The notes: a model not told the origin generated them from the letters alone. Positions 25,105 to 36,204 are shown, numbered from the stretch's first letter. The stretch: 64,000 bases of DNA from Bremerella cremea (GCF_003335505.1 NZ_QPEX01000033.1:99514-163513), one strand, 5' to 3'. Numbers and translations: made by a program.

Positions 25105-25798
25105 AGAGAAACCAGCCTACACGCGATCTTGGCCGCAACAAGTTTTTTACAGTTTCCTAAGAATCACGGCACGTTTAGTCGCGGTTTCGCTGTATCGGAT
25201 TCGGGTTTTTGGTCGCGAAAACTGGCCCACTGACGGCGGTGCTTTGGTATGCGCGAACCATCAAGGCCTCTTCGACCCGGTCTTGGTGGGGCTGTGTTGC
25301 GAACGCCAATTAAGCTTCCTGGCCAAACAATCTCTCTTTAAATTCCCACTTAAGCCGCTTATTGAAACGCTAAATGCCATCCCCGTGAATCGGGCCGGAT
25401 CTGGGCTCGATGGGCTTAAAGAAACGCTTAAACGCTTACGTGCTGGTGACTTTGTGCTGATCTTCCCAGAAGGGACGCGAAGCGAAAACGGCCATATTGG
25501 CAATTTGAAACCAGGCTTCATTGCTGTGGCCCGGAAAGGCAAAGCCCCCATTGTGCCGGTTGTCTTTGATGGCTCTTTCCAAGCTTGGCCCAAGTGGCAA
25601 TTACTGCCGTCGATGGGGATTGTGCATGTAAAAATCGGCCAGCCCATCACCCCAGAAGAAATGGCCGAGCTATCCGATGAGCAGTTGCTTGCCAAATTAC
25701 AGGATCGGATGCACGCGATGTTCGAGGAAGTGCAGTATTCACGGGCCAGATCGCTGAACCCGCGACTGCATACCGCAGATAAGACGCAATTTGCCTAA
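25097..25798 (+). CDS. plsC: 1-acyl-sn-glycerol-3-phosphate acyltransferase (PlsC-like)
   Basis: A 233-residue membrane-associated acyltransferase that adds the second acyl chain in phosphatidic acid synthesis. The catalytic NHxxxxD motif is seen as CANHQGLFDPV, the glycerol-phosphate site as LIFPEGTRSENG, and PIVPVVFDGS as block IV. A hydrophobic N-terminal helix (about residues 13-30) anchors it. The start at 25097 overlaps cmk by 8 bases. The cmk-plsC-rpsA order is shared with several other bacteria, which supports the assignment. Confidence 0.88.
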   Translation: MRKEKPAYTRSWPQQVFYSFLRITARLVAVSLYRIRVFGRENWPTDGGALVCANHQGLFDPVLVGLCCERQLSFLAKQSLFKFPLKPLIETLNAIPVNRAGSGLDGLKETLKRLRAGDFVLIFPEGTRSENGHIGNLKPGFIAVARKGKAPIVPVVFDGSFQAWPKWQLLPSMGIVHVKIGQPITPEEMAELSDEQLLAKLQDRMHAMFEEVQYSRARSLNPRLHTADKTQFA

Positions 25799-26078
25799 CC
25801 CAACCTTTTCCAGGCAATAAATCCCTGTTCTCCCCCCTTCCACCCCACTATCTGTGGTTGAAGCCTAATAGGGGATTTGATACTTTTACGGGTTCTCCCT
25901 GAACCGACCGTCATGAAGGGTATAGTGGTTTACCCTGCGCAGGTTCAATATTCCTGGCATTTTTGCACTCGACAAGCCGTTCCTCCGAGCATTCCCAGTC
26001 GCCCAAGTCAAACGCTTGCTCATGACCGGGCCTAACTTGCGAACGATGTCGAGCCCCCTTGGTTCTAAATCTAAAAGC

Positions 26079-27872
<1,794 letters not shown>

Positions 27873-27900
27873 TTCTCTCTTGCTTCTTCCTGAATTCACG

Positions 27901-27933
27901 AAAAGCCCCGAGCGTACGCTCGGGGCTTTTTTT
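27901..27933. terminator. Strong bidirectional terminator after rpsA
   Basis: AGCCCCGAGCGTACGCTCGGGGCT is a perfect palindromic stem (27903-27927 region) flanked by AAAA on the left and seven T residues on the right. It serves rpsA and, in the opposite direction, the operon ending at 27955. Confidence 0.85.
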
Positions 27934-27954
27934 GTTTCAACAGCGGTTTGCCGA

Positions 27955-28755
27955 TCATAGCTTTGTCTTGTTTTCGGCCTCGGCTTGTTTCTTTTGCAGA
28001 TGTCGAAGATAGGTCGGTGATGATGTCATATCGATTACCGGAGAATTGGCATCTCTCGTTTTATCGACAGGCGGTGGCGGGACGGAAGTAATCCACGCCA
28101 TAACCCCTAGTCCCTCTTCAGGCGGTGGCACTTTGCGATTCCGGTTACGTTGGTCGTCGATCGGCACCGATTTGTCCAAACGGTAATGCAACAAGACAAC
28201 CTTCTTATCGCTTGCAAATTTCCGAGTTTGGTTTGGATGCGTCCCCACGCCGCGGTACGCAATAGCCTCCCCGATTCTTTCGATACCAGGTTGTGGCTTA
28301 ACGTAATCGAGGTCGCTTAGCTTGCCATGGCCGTAGTCTGCGATTAGCCGTAACTGCCAAGTCCCATCACTTGCAGGCCGAATGGCCACATGAACGGTAT
28401 AAACGCGACCACCACCCAGCCCACCGGTACTTAAAATATGGTTATCCGGAAAGCCTGTTCGGGGAACCGAAACAAAATTAGCCTGAATCGCATAATTTCC
28501 CGGAGGCAAGTAAACTTTCCACTGCCAGGACTGGAGCACAAAAGTCTCTTCGCCAAAGACAACGATTTTCAATTCATCGTCGATCTGCAGCCCCTGCTCT
28601 TTTTGGAATCGCTGCTGCAGATCAAAAAGACGCCACGAGGTCAGCCAGTGCGACCACGCAAGCACGCCAATAACCATGATGACGAACATCGATAGTAGAG
28701 AAAATCGAAACCCGCGTTGACGCGTTGTCCTGTTGCCTTCGCTGAAGTAACTCAT
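27955..28755 (-). CDS. Membrane-anchored protein of unknown function, paralogue of the next gene
   Basis: A 266-residue protein I cannot assign to a family. A short cytoplasmic stretch (MSYFSEGNRTTRQRGFRF) leads into one transmembrane segment (SLLSMFVIMVIGVLAWSHWL), then a coiled region and a probable beta-rich extracytoplasmic domain with WQWKVYLPPGNYAIQANF. The order of membrane helix, short coil and then a 'W-W-IxLPxGxY' segment matches the protein at 28811-29614. It is last in a leftward operon with that gene and the VWA gene. Its proline-rich C-terminus (VPPPPVDKTR) differs. Start chosen at 28755. Confidence 0.7.
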   Translation of the reverse strand: MSYFSEGNRTTRQRGFRFSLLSMFVIMVIGVLAWSHWLTSWRLFDLQQRFQKEQGLQIDDELKIVVFGEETFVLQSWQWKVYLPPGNYAIQANFVSVPRTGFPDNHILSTGGLGGGRVYTVHVAIRPASDGTWQLRLIADYGHGKLSDLDYVKPQPGIERIGEAIAYRGVGTHPNQTRKFASDKKVVLLHYRLDKSVPIDDQRNRNRKVPPPEEGLGVMAWITSVPPPPVDKTRDANSPVIDMTSSPTYLRHLQKKQAEAENKTKL

Positions 28756-28810
28756 AGGTAGCGAATGTACCACGCCAGCTATCTGTAAGCGATGTTTTCC
28801 TGCCCGATAT

Positions 28811-29614
28811 TCAGCGGCGGTCGTTCTCCGGTTCTTCTTCGCTCCGCTGAAGCCAAATCATCATTCCATCACTTGGATTTTTCGCTTCAGTAGGGTTCCC
28901 TTTCTCGTCATAGTCGAGCACGCGCTGCTCGAAAAGGACAACAGGTTTATCAGACGGAAAGCTGATCTGCTCAACGTCGAAGACTCCCTTGTTCTTAAAA
29001 TAGAAGACGCGGTCACCGAATTGATTGGGGTGCTTAAATAGTTCGCCACGTGGTGCCAGAGGAAACTGCACGCGATCGTATTGCATCCACCAAGCGTCTT
29101 CGTCGGGAATTGGCAATGATCGGTTTCGACGAAAAGCGAAGCCCATCTCATGAATCAAGGTTCCGACAATGGTCGTTTCCCACTTCTGTTCGCCCGCGTG
29201 CTGCAAGCGAACGGTCACCAAAAATTCTTCCCCGCCTGGTAGGCTTACGCAATTCTGAGCCTGGGAAGGAAAGCCCTGTTGTGGCATACTGCCCACTTGG
29301 CAAGCAACTTCGTACGAATCTCCTGCGGGAAGCGCGATACGCCATTGCCACTCTCCCGCGAGGTTCGTTTCTTGAAGCAAGACCTGAATCTTCGCGGGGT
29401 CTGCGGGTGCCAACAAATGATGCGTTCGCCGCAGCTGGGCCACCTCTTCTTTCGCTTCAATGAGCTTCTGGCTGATTTGCCAATTAGAAATCGCCAAACC
29501 GACAACTGCCAAGAGCAACATCAACGAGAGAATCGAAAAACGAAGCCTCCACCTGGCCGGCGATACCGGAGCAATTTCATTCTCGTGCCGCTTCGTCTGC
29601 GTACTTTGACTCAT
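28811..29614 (-). CDS. Membrane-anchored protein of unknown function, paralogue of the previous gene
   Basis: A 267-residue protein with a cytoplasmic N-terminus, one transmembrane helix (FSILSLMLLLAVVGLAISNW), a coiled segment (KLIEAKEEVAQLRRTHHLL) and an extracytoplasmic part with WQWRIALPAGDSYEVACQVG. The segment around WQWxxxLPxGxxYxxxxxxxSxPxxGFP is shared with the gene at 27955, so the two arose by duplication. It begins 35 bases after the VWA gene stop and the next gene starts 55 bases on. No catalytic motif is visible. Start placed at 29614. Confidence 0.7.
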   Translation of the reverse strand: MSQSTQTKRHENEIAPVSPARWRLRFSILSLMLLLAVVGLAISNWQISQKLIEAKEEVAQLRRTHHLLAPADPAKIQVLLQETNLAGEWQWRIALPAGDSYEVACQVGSMPQQGFPSQAQNCVSLPGGEEFLVTVRLQHAGEQKWETTIVGTLIHEMGFAFRRNRSLPIPDEDAWWMQYDRVQFPLAPRGELFKHPNQFGDRVFYFKNKGVFDVEQISFPSDKPVVLFEQRVLDYDEKGNPTEAKNPSDGMMIWLQRSEEEPENDRR

Positions 29615-29649
29615 GGCCAGCAGTCTACCGCAGGCCCGTTGCTGCGTCA

Positions 29650-31611
29650 CTACAATTTAGGAATAGGCACTTCCATGTTCCCAGGCTTGCGATTCCGCAC
29701 ATCAAAATAATACGGCACTATTGCCGAACCAAACCCGCGTTTGATTTCCCAAGAAGCGCGGGTTGCCCAAGGCGTTCCCTTGTACTCTTCTGCCACTTTC
29801 GTCAAAAGCTCTTTGGCTCGCTCGGCATCGGACGAGGTTTTATCACCAGCGACTAGTTCTTTCCGCGTACGAAGTTCCCAGCCGCGGAATTCAAGATATT
29901 CGGCCCGTTTCGGATCTGGCGGAATCGGGTTCTGCAAGAACATCTCGGAACTGACGCCATACTCGTAAGCCCGGCAACGATAGGCATACAACTGCCCCAA
30001 CATCAAATCAAAGTTGGCTTGCCAACGCAACGAAGTTGAATCGTTCCGCAGCTTCATGCTTTTCTCTAGGGTTGCAATCGCAGCATCCAGATATTGCCCA
30101 TACGGCATAATTTGCGTCTGCTCGATCCGAATTTGCTTTGCGATTTCTGTTGGCTCTTTGCTATACCAGCGCCGAATGGTTAAGACATCCTTTCGATCCT
30201 CTTGGAATGGATTGAGGTCGTAAACCACTTTCGTAACCAAAGCCTTCAGCGGATCTCTCTTAATATCGGCAACTTGATCTTCACGGGGTCGCATGTCAGG
30301 GCGATAGAGATTCATCGTCGCTGGCTCATACTTCCGATCGGTGACGTAATGAATTTTGTCTTCCTGACCGGGCAGCATAAAGAAGCGACCACCAGTTTCC
30401 TTCGCCATACGGACTTGCTCGTATGGACCGAAACCGCTGGTCATCGCATCCCAGCGTTGGCCGTATCCATCGGTTTGAAGCTGCTCGACAAAGGCGGTCT
30501 CGGGGCCACGATCGATCTTCAAAAGGTGTAACTCGCCATCGTACGGATGCCGCCATTCGTAGTGGGCATATGGATAACCAAACATGGCCTCTCGCCCCAT
30601 AATAAACAAACGGCAATCCATTTTCTTAGCAAAAGCAATGGTCGCTTCCAGTTGAGCCTGATTGTTCGCCGTGTTGCCACTTTCGTCGGTGACCACGATC
30701 AAAGCCACTTTGCGTTCTGCCGTTTGGGCATACTTCTTGTGCAGCGTCATCGCCTCTAGCATTGCTGCACAGCTCATTTCTTCGCCCGAACGGTCTACTT
30801 GAATCGCGTCGATCGCCGCTTGAATTTCTTTGAGATTGGACGTGGGGGCCTTAGTTAGCAGTTGAAAGCCTTGGCCGTAACTAGCCACGGATGTCGTCAG
30901 CATATCCCCCTGACCTTCGGTTGTTAGGCCAAGCTCAGCGTAGACCCTTCCGATGCGCTCGCGGATGCGTTTCTGGTCGTCGACCATGCTTTCCGACTGA
31001 TCGAACAGCCAAATCGCGAGTACCTTATTCTTGGACAACATCCACACCAACTCTTGCGTGATCTGATCCATCGCTTCTTGATAATCGGAAACGACTTCCT
31101 GAGCCGAGCCTATCGTCGTACCGGAAGGAATCTCGCGAATGAGCGAGTCCGTGTCTTTAGAAATCATCGCAACGGCATCGTATTCGACTTTGATATGCTC
31201 GGTGGGATCGATGGCTTCCTGTTCAAGAACCGGCGCCGACATCGATGCTTCAACCGCACCGCCCATGCCGAGTTCCGAAGCAGGCAAGCTGGCCGTCGCC
31301 ATTTCGGTCGAAACGATTTCCATTTCATCTAAATCGATCTCGAACGTCTCCAACTCTTCTTTGGCCATGTCAGGCTCGATAACCGTCAGAAGTTGTCGCT
31401 CCTTATCCATCCCGGTCAGCGCAAACATACCTAAGGCAAACAGCAGCACGAAATGAAAGAGAAACGACGTCAAGAACGCGGTCGAGCGATAAGCCGCCCG
31501 CGCAGCCGTATGGAGCAATCCCCGACGTGGTTCAGCAGAGGTTTCGATCTTAGGAAGAGTATTGGCAGCAACCGTGGCGTGAGGAGAAATCGGGGCAGAA
31601 GCATCCGACAT
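29650..31611 (-). CDS. Membrane-anchored von Willebrand factor A domain protein
   Basis: A 653-residue protein. A cytoplasmic N-terminus of about 45 residues is followed by one transmembrane helix (FLTSFLFHFVLLFALGMF, about 47-65) and a low-complexity acidic/methionine linker. The VWA domain has a complete MIDAS: DQSES at 204-208, GEEMSCAAM supplying the threonine/serine position, and VIVVTDESGN. A long C-terminal region with helical repeats (after about residue 470) includes KELLTKVAEEYKGTPWATRA, like tetratricopeptide hairpins. It is first in an operon with the two paralogous membrane proteins. The ligand is unknown. Confidence 0.8.
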   Translation of the reverse strand: MSDASAPISPHATVAANTLPKIETSAEPRRGLLHTAARAAYRSTAFLTSFLFHFVLLFALGMFALTGMDKERQLLTVIEPDMAKEELETFEIDLDEMEIVSTEMATASLPASELGMGGAVEASMSAPVLEQEAIDPTEHIKVEYDAVAMISKDTDSLIREIPSGTTIGSAQEVVSDYQEAMDQITQELVWMLSKNKVLAIWLFDQSESMVDDQKRIRERIGRVYAELGLTTEGQGDMLTTSVASYGQGFQLLTKAPTSNLKEIQAAIDAIQVDRSGEEMSCAAMLEAMTLHKKYAQTAERKVALIVVTDESGNTANNQAQLEATIAFAKKMDCRLFIMGREAMFGYPYAHYEWRHPYDGELHLLKIDRGPETAFVEQLQTDGYGQRWDAMTSGFGPYEQVRMAKETGGRFFMLPGQEDKIHYVTDRKYEPATMNLYRPDMRPREDQVADIKRDPLKALVTKVVYDLNPFQEDRKDVLTIRRWYSKEPTEIAKQIRIEQTQIMPYGQYLDAAIATLEKSMKLRNDSTSLRWQANFDLMLGQLYAYRCRAYEYGVSSEMFLQNPIPPDPKRAEYLEFRGWELRTRKELVAGDKTSSDAERAKELLTKVAEEYKGTPWATRASWEIKRGFGSAIVPYYFDVRNRKPGNMEVPIPKL

Positions 31612-31999
31612 GAATCAGACCTATCTCGCTATGAAGGAAGGGCAAAGCCACGAAGCGGGAATACCAAGTGCAAAATACATTCCAATGTATCTATATTGTA
31701 GTTTTTCGAGCCCAAAATCAAAGGTTTTTGATTAAAAACGATTTCGCCATGTCATGCTGAGCGACTTGCATGACATACAAAGCGACACAGGAAGTTTTGG
31801 CCTTAGGGAAGTGCTGCGCACGCACCCTCTTTTCCTGTCGCCAATCAGTCGTGAAACGGGCATTTACGAGCAAACGCTACGATTTTGATTTGACTCTCCC
31901 GAATTGCTTCGTGCTGCCAAGCAAGTTACGATAAATTTCTCTTCTATCTCCCTTCCTGCCTCGATGATTTCTTTCCCCCAACACCGGAGTTGCCCCCTC
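31612..31999. promoter_or_regulatory. 388-bp AT-rich divergent control region with a 9-bp inverted repeat
   Basis: The region separates the VWA operon from the lactonase gene. It holds ATGTCATGC (31749-31757) and GCATGACAT (31768-31776), perfect 9-bp arms with a 10-base centre. The arm centres are 19 bases apart, close to two helical turns. That spacing fits a dimeric regulator. No gene is visible here. Confidence 0.45.
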
Positions 32000-33010
32000 A
32001 TGCGAAGTTCCTTATGCGCCGCAGGCCTGCTTGTTTGCTTAACCCTGATCCGTCCGGTTTTCGCGGATGACGTGATTAAGACGATTGGCGAAATTGAACG
32101 GATTGAGCCTGCCTTTGATGCGATGGTCCCGCAAGACGCGAAGATTGAGGTTCTCGCGGATGGATTTGCCTGGTCAGAAGGCCCCGTCTGGGTACCGGAG
32201 AAGGAATACCTTCTTTTCAGCGACATCCCCAACAACCGCATCGTCAAGTGGAAGCCCGGCACAGGAACCGATGTTTTCATGCAGCCTTCCGGCTACACCG
32301 GCGCCCAAAAGTTCGACGGCAAGGAGCCTGGCACCAATGGCCTAGCAATCTCTCCGGAAGGGCATTTAACCATGTGCTGCCACGGCGATCGCAACATCAC
32401 TCAGATTGTTGATGGCGAACGCCGTGTGTTGGTCTCGCACTACGATGGGAAACGCTTCAATAGCCCGAACGATTTAGTTTATGACACCGCAGGCAATCTC
32501 TATTTCACCGACCCTCCATACGGCCTGCCAGGCGGGTTGAATGGACCGGAAGCGGAACTCGATTTCTGTGGCGTGTATCGCCTCTCCAAAGATGGCACAC
32601 TGACTCTCCTCACGAAAGAATGTCCACGCCCGAACGGCATTGCTATTTCGCCTGACCAAAAGACCCTCTACGTGGCGGACTCCCAAGAATGCCACTGGAA
32701 GGCATTTCCGCTAAAGGAAGATGGCACCGTTGGTGCCAGCAAAATGTTTTACGATGCGGGCAACTGGCGAGGCAAACGTCCAGGGGGAAGTGACGGCTTG
32801 AAAGTCGATACCGCAGGCAACCTTTGGGCAACCGGTCCTGGCGGTGTGTTGGTCTTGAGTCCAGAAGGCAATCTATTGGGACGCATCAGCACCGGCGAAC
32901 GAACCGCGAATTGTGCTTTCGGACCAGACGGCACGCTCTACATGACCGCTGACAGGTACTTATGCCGCGTAAAAACCAACGCCCAAGGGCTTATAAACTC
33001 GAAGGAGTAA
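32000..33010 (+). CDS. Secreted SMP-30/gluconolactonase-family protein
   Basis: A 336-residue six-bladed beta-propeller lactonase-like protein with a signal peptide (MRSSLCAAGLLVCLTLIRPVFA). Metal and catalytic positions are recognisable: the Glu of FAWSEGPVWVP, the Asn of RFNSPNDLVYD, and the Asp of PGGSDGLKVD. Such enzymes open sugar lactones, for example gluconolactone. Many planctomycete members have unknown substrates. The start at 32000 fits the signal peptide. It appears to stand alone. Confidence 0.85.
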   Translation: MRSSLCAAGLLVCLTLIRPVFADDVIKTIGEIERIEPAFDAMVPQDAKIEVLADGFAWSEGPVWVPEKEYLLFSDIPNNRIVKWKPGTGTDVFMQPSGYTGAQKFDGKEPGTNGLAISPEGHLTMCCHGDRNITQIVDGERRVLVSHYDGKRFNSPNDLVYDTAGNLYFTDPPYGLPGGLNGPEAELDFCGVYRLSKDGTLTLLTKECPRPNGIAISPDQKTLYVADSQECHWKAFPLKEDGTVGASKMFYDAGNWRGKRPGGSDGLKVDTAGNLWATGPGGVLVLSPEGNLLGRISTGERTANCAFGPDGTLYMTADRYLCRVKTNAQGLINSKE

Positions 33011-33108
33011 CTGCCGAGAGCAGGGGCGACTGGGCGGATCGCATATGGATTGGTAGTCTATAGCGTTTGCCCTAGCTACACTTCAGATCGATAAGCGGCC
33101 TCAATGCT

Positions 33109-33993
33109 ATGCCTGCCAAAAGACAAACCACTGGTATCCCGAAGCTTGATGAACATCTGGGTGGCGGTCTCATTCCCGGGACCCTCACCCTGGTTATTGG
33201 GGCTACCGGAATTGGCAAGACGCAACTCGGCGTGCAATTTAATCACGCCGGGCAGGCAGCCGATGGGCACAAAGGGATTTTCTTCGATATGAGTACCCGT
33301 GGCGACTCGCAAAGCCACGTTGAGTACGCCGAACGAATGTTCGCCTGGAAGCCATCTATCGCCGATGCAAGCAAGCTTCCTGACCTCGAAAACTTTTACG
33401 ATGCCAGCGTTTCCTATGGCGAGATGCTGCATGTATTCGACTATCAGGGCAAGCGGGTTTCTCGCCGTGAAATGGACTGGGACGAACTAGGGCACTGGCA
33501 GAAGCAGATCAACGAAAAGCTGGCCACCACGATTGGATTTCTCTACGGCAACTTTACGCGAGGCTGCCGTCGTGTGGTGATCGATGGCTTGGAACCCGTA
33601 GATGTTCCTGCAGAATCAATGCAGATCGAACTCTTCGAGTACGTCTATCACCAAGTCCTGCGCAAAGATCCTCTCTGGGTGGCGCGTGACCTGTTTCGCC
33701 AACTCTATCGCAAGAACAGCGAAGCGGCTGAAAAGCACAACTACGCCAGTGAAGAAATTGGCTGCATGATGCTGCAAACTTCAAAAGAAGCGATGCTCGA
33801 GCATCTTATCTCTCGGAACCTGGACGAAGGTGACCTTCTCTCTGGTGCTAACACGGTGATCTATATGGGTAAGATTCTCGACGGCACCAAAATCCGTCGG
33901 GCCCTCTATATCAGTAAGCACCGAGGCAGCGCCGCGACCGACGAGATTATCCCGTACCACATCGACGACGCTGGAATTCAAATTGACAGCTAG
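33109..33993 (+). CDS. KaiC/RecA-like ATPase, single domain
   Basis: A 294-residue RecA-fold ATPase. It opens KRQTTGIPKLDEHLGGGLIP, typical of KaiC-like proteins, with Walker A GATGIGKT at 31-38 and Walker B RRVVIDGLEP near 155. The paired glutamates that follow strand 2 in KaiC (usually in a 'E-E' turn) are not seen; FFDMSTRGD stands there. Between the Walker motifs there is an unusual segment YGEMLHVFDYQGKRVSRREM. Single-domain KaiC-like proteins occur in signalling and repair contexts, but the role here is unknown. The start at 33109 has no clear ribosome site. Confidence 0.75.
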   Translation: MPAKRQTTGIPKLDEHLGGGLIPGTLTLVIGATGIGKTQLGVQFNHAGQAADGHKGIFFDMSTRGDSQSHVEYAERMFAWKPSIADASKLPDLENFYDASVSYGEMLHVFDYQGKRVSRREMDWDELGHWQKQINEKLATTIGFLYGNFTRGCRRVVIDGLEPVDVPAESMQIELFEYVYHQVLRKDPLWVARDLFRQLYRKNSEAAEKHNYASEEIGCMMLQTSKEAMLEHLISRNLDEGDLLSGANTVIYMGKILDGTKIRRALYISKHRGSAATDEIIPYHIDDAGIQIDS

Positions 33994-34012
33994 GTAGCAA
34001 TGACGTGCGAAA

Positions 34013-34351
34013 CTACATTCCACTCTGGTTCATGCTAGCGTGATGCTTGGCCTGTTCGGCTTTCTCGATATACATCGGATCGCGCGTCGCCTCGAAGGCC
34101 TTCTGGTAGGTCACACTCAGAGCAACAAAGTTGAACGAGTCGTTGGGTTCCAGCTGACAGGCCGTTTCCGCGTGTTGACAGGCTTCTGCAAATTGGCCAA
34201 GGTTGCTGTAGGTTGCGGCCAAGGCCATGTGCGAGAGGACATGGTCTGGTTTCGCAGCTAAGACAGCTTGGAATTTCTCGACCGCCTCGGCGTATTTCCC
34301 TTCGTCTCGCAGTTTTTCGCCTTCGTTATAGAGAGCAGACGTTTCAGACAT
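34013..34351 (-). CDS. Small TPR protein
   Basis: A 112-residue protein with about two to three tetratricopeptide repeats: ALYNEGEKLRDEGKYAEAVE, then PDHVLSHMALAATYSNLGQF and PNDSFNFVALSVTYQKAFEA. It probably acts as a protein-binding adaptor. It converges on the KaiC-like ATPase gene, with the stops 20 bases apart. It ends with a histidine/methionine tail. No signal peptide is visible. Confidence 0.75.
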   Translation of the reverse strand: MSETSALYNEGEKLRDEGKYAEAVEKFQAVLAAKPDHVLSHMALAATYSNLGQFAEACQHAETACQLEPNDSFNFVALSVTYQKAFEATRDPMYIEKAEQAKHHASMNQSGM

Positions 34352-34653
34352 GGGCTCACAATCGTTCTAATGAGGTCGGGGTTGGGTTGAGGGAACGTTC
34401 CTCGATTATAGGGCAAACTCCCCAATTTGACACGGGCCGCTAGCGTTGACTTGCTTTCAATGGCGCTGACAGCATTGGCTAAATCAGAGGAAGTCGTGGG
34501 CAATTTATTGGTTTCGATCGATCGGGCTGGACAGTTTTTACCGATAAGCGTATCTAAGACGGTTAAGCGCAAGTCGCGAAGGCCAGGATGGCCGCTCAGC
34601 TTGTGGTTGCCTCTCGATTTTTTTGTCTTCGACCTTCAGCAAAAGGATTTGCT
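34352..34653. other. 302-bp divergent intergenic region
   Basis: The region lies between the TPR gene and lpxA and must carry promoters for both. A TTGACA occurs near 34434 but without a convincing -10 at the right distance. I see no other supported feature. Confidence 0.35.
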
Positions 34654-35523
34654 GTGACTCAGATCCACCCTTCCGCAATCGTTCACCCTACCGCGGAAAT
34701 TGGCCAGGACGTGACGATTGGACCGTTCTGTGTGGTCGAAGAAAATGCAAAAATTGGAGATCGGTGCGAGCTGAACTCCTTTGTCACGATCAAAAAAGGG
34801 ACGCAGCTCGGCCCTGAGAACAAAGTTCACGAGCATGCCGTCATCGGCGGTCCCCCGCAACATCTACGTGCTGGAATGGAACTAGGGGAAGTTATCCTTG
34901 GTACGGGGAATGTCATCCGAGAGTTCGTGACCATTCACCGAGGTTTAGCTCCGGGCAAGAATACCGTCATCGGCAACAATAACCTGCTGATGGTTCAATC
35001 GCATGTCGGCCACGACACGATCATTGGCAACAACACCATCATCACGAACAACGTAATGCTTGGTGGCCACGTTGTGATCGAAGATCGGGCCTACGTTAGC
35101 GGTGCCGTTGCGGTACACCAGTTCTGCCGCGTTGGCCGTAACGCCATGGTTGGCGGTCAGGCTCACGTCGTTCAGGATGTCGCACCTTACGTAACCGTCG
35201 ATGGCTGCAGCAGCTTGGTGGTCGGCCTCAACCTGATCGGCCTAAAAAGAAACGGCTTCTCGCCGGAACAAGTTTCCGATCTCAAACGAGCTTATCGAAT
35301 TATCTTTCGATCGAACCTCACCAATCGCGAAGCTCTGGAACGTGTCCGACGCGAGTTCCCGCAAAGCCCTGCCCTGCACTTCGCAGACTTTCTGGCAGAA
35401 AGCGAGCGAGGCTTCATTCAGGCTCGCACACGGGGCCGTGGCGTCGATGTCAGTCGCCCACAACTTCGCGTGCTCTCGGACGGCAAAGAGTCGACTTCCG
35501 ATGCCAATCGCCGAGCTGGTTAG
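34654..35523 (+). CDS. lpxA: UDP-N-acetylglucosamine acyltransferase
   Basis: LpxA transfers a 3-hydroxyacyl chain to UDP-GlcNAc, the first lipid A step. The 289-residue protein is a left-handed beta-helix of hexapeptide repeats (TQIHPSAIVHPTAEIGQDVT). It has the substrate region NVIREFVTIHRG and the catalytic histidine in LLMVQSHVGHDTIIGNN. The C-terminal helical domain contains LIGLKRNGFSPEQVSDLKRA. The start is the GTG at 34654 with AAAAGGA 7 bases upstream; an upstream in-frame codon at 34588 adds unrelated sequence. It is longer than E. coli LpxA (262) by a basic tail. It is unlinked to lpxD/lpxI. Confidence 0.93.
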   Translation: MTQIHPSAIVHPTAEIGQDVTIGPFCVVEENAKIGDRCELNSFVTIKKGTQLGPENKVHEHAVIGGPPQHLRAGMELGEVILGTGNVIREFVTIHRGLAPGKNTVIGNNNLLMVQSHVGHDTIIGNNTIITNNVMLGGHVVIEDRAYVSGAVAVHQFCRVGRNAMVGGQAHVVQDVAPYVTVDGCSSLVVGLNLIGLKRNGFSPEQVSDLKRAYRIIFRSNLTNREALERVRREFPQSPALHFADFLAESERGFIQARTRGRGVDVSRPQLRVLSDGKESTSDANRRAG

Positions 35524-35689
35524 AAGAACTTCAGCTCTACGCAAAAAGAACGAGAGACTGCCAATTACGGGATCAATCTCTCAATAACAAACCGGTTCCT
35601 AGAACTATTTTTCACGGCCACCGAGGCTCGCTGCAGCGGATCTCTTTCTGCAGGCGAGCACACAGCAACTCTACAAACAATCAGAACGA

Positions 35690-36094
35690 TTAACGGCTGC
35701 GTTCAACCTCAAAGTTAATCGTGTTCTCCTCTGCTTTTACCTCTGCTTTCAGCGGGGTTTGCCCCTGCTCGCCAAAGCGAGTAGCGATTGCAGACTTTTC
35801 TCCATATTCGCTATTACCGACAATGGTCACTTTGTACTTGCCGATCGGAGCACCATCTGCTTCGTCAAAGGTGCCTAAGGTATAAGTACCGTCCTCTTTG
35901 ATATAGCCAACCGAGCTGGAGTTTTCCACCAAATCGGAGAAGACGATCATGCCCCCAGAAACGGTTGATCCATCTTTGAACGTGACCTTACCGGTTACCT
36001 TCTCAGTTGGTCCGCCGCTGCCTCCACAGCCAGAAGCAGTAAGCAAAAAAGTCGCTACGAGCAAAAGACAAAATGAAACATGGGATGTTTTCAT
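35690..36094 (-). CDS. Small lipoprotein with transthyretin-like/carboxypeptidase-regulatory fold
   Basis: A 134-residue secreted lipoprotein. The signal peptide ends in a lipobox, LTASGC, so the mature protein starts with a lipidated cysteine followed by GGSGG. The body, KVTGKVTFKDGSTVSGGMIVFSD and PIGKYKVTIVG, has the beta-sandwich pattern common in planctomycete lipoproteins found beside DUF1559 genes. It lies 110 bases after the DUF1559 stop on the same strand. Role unknown; it may sit with the pilin-like protein at the cell surface. Confidence 0.75.
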   Translation of the reverse strand: MKTSHVSFCLLLVATFLLTASGCGGSGGPTEKVTGKVTFKDGSTVSGGMIVFSDLVENSSSVGYIKEDGTYTLGTFDEADGAPIGKYKVTIVGNSEYGEKSAIATRFGEQGQTPLKAEVKAEENTINFEVERSR

Positions 36095-36204
36095 GGGGGT
36101 ATTGTTCCTAATGGGGCACAGGAGTTCAGCCGCTTCTCAATAAAAAAACCTGCAGCCTAAGCACAATCAAGGCCACAGGTTAAGATGAACGCAAAGACAA
36201 AACG

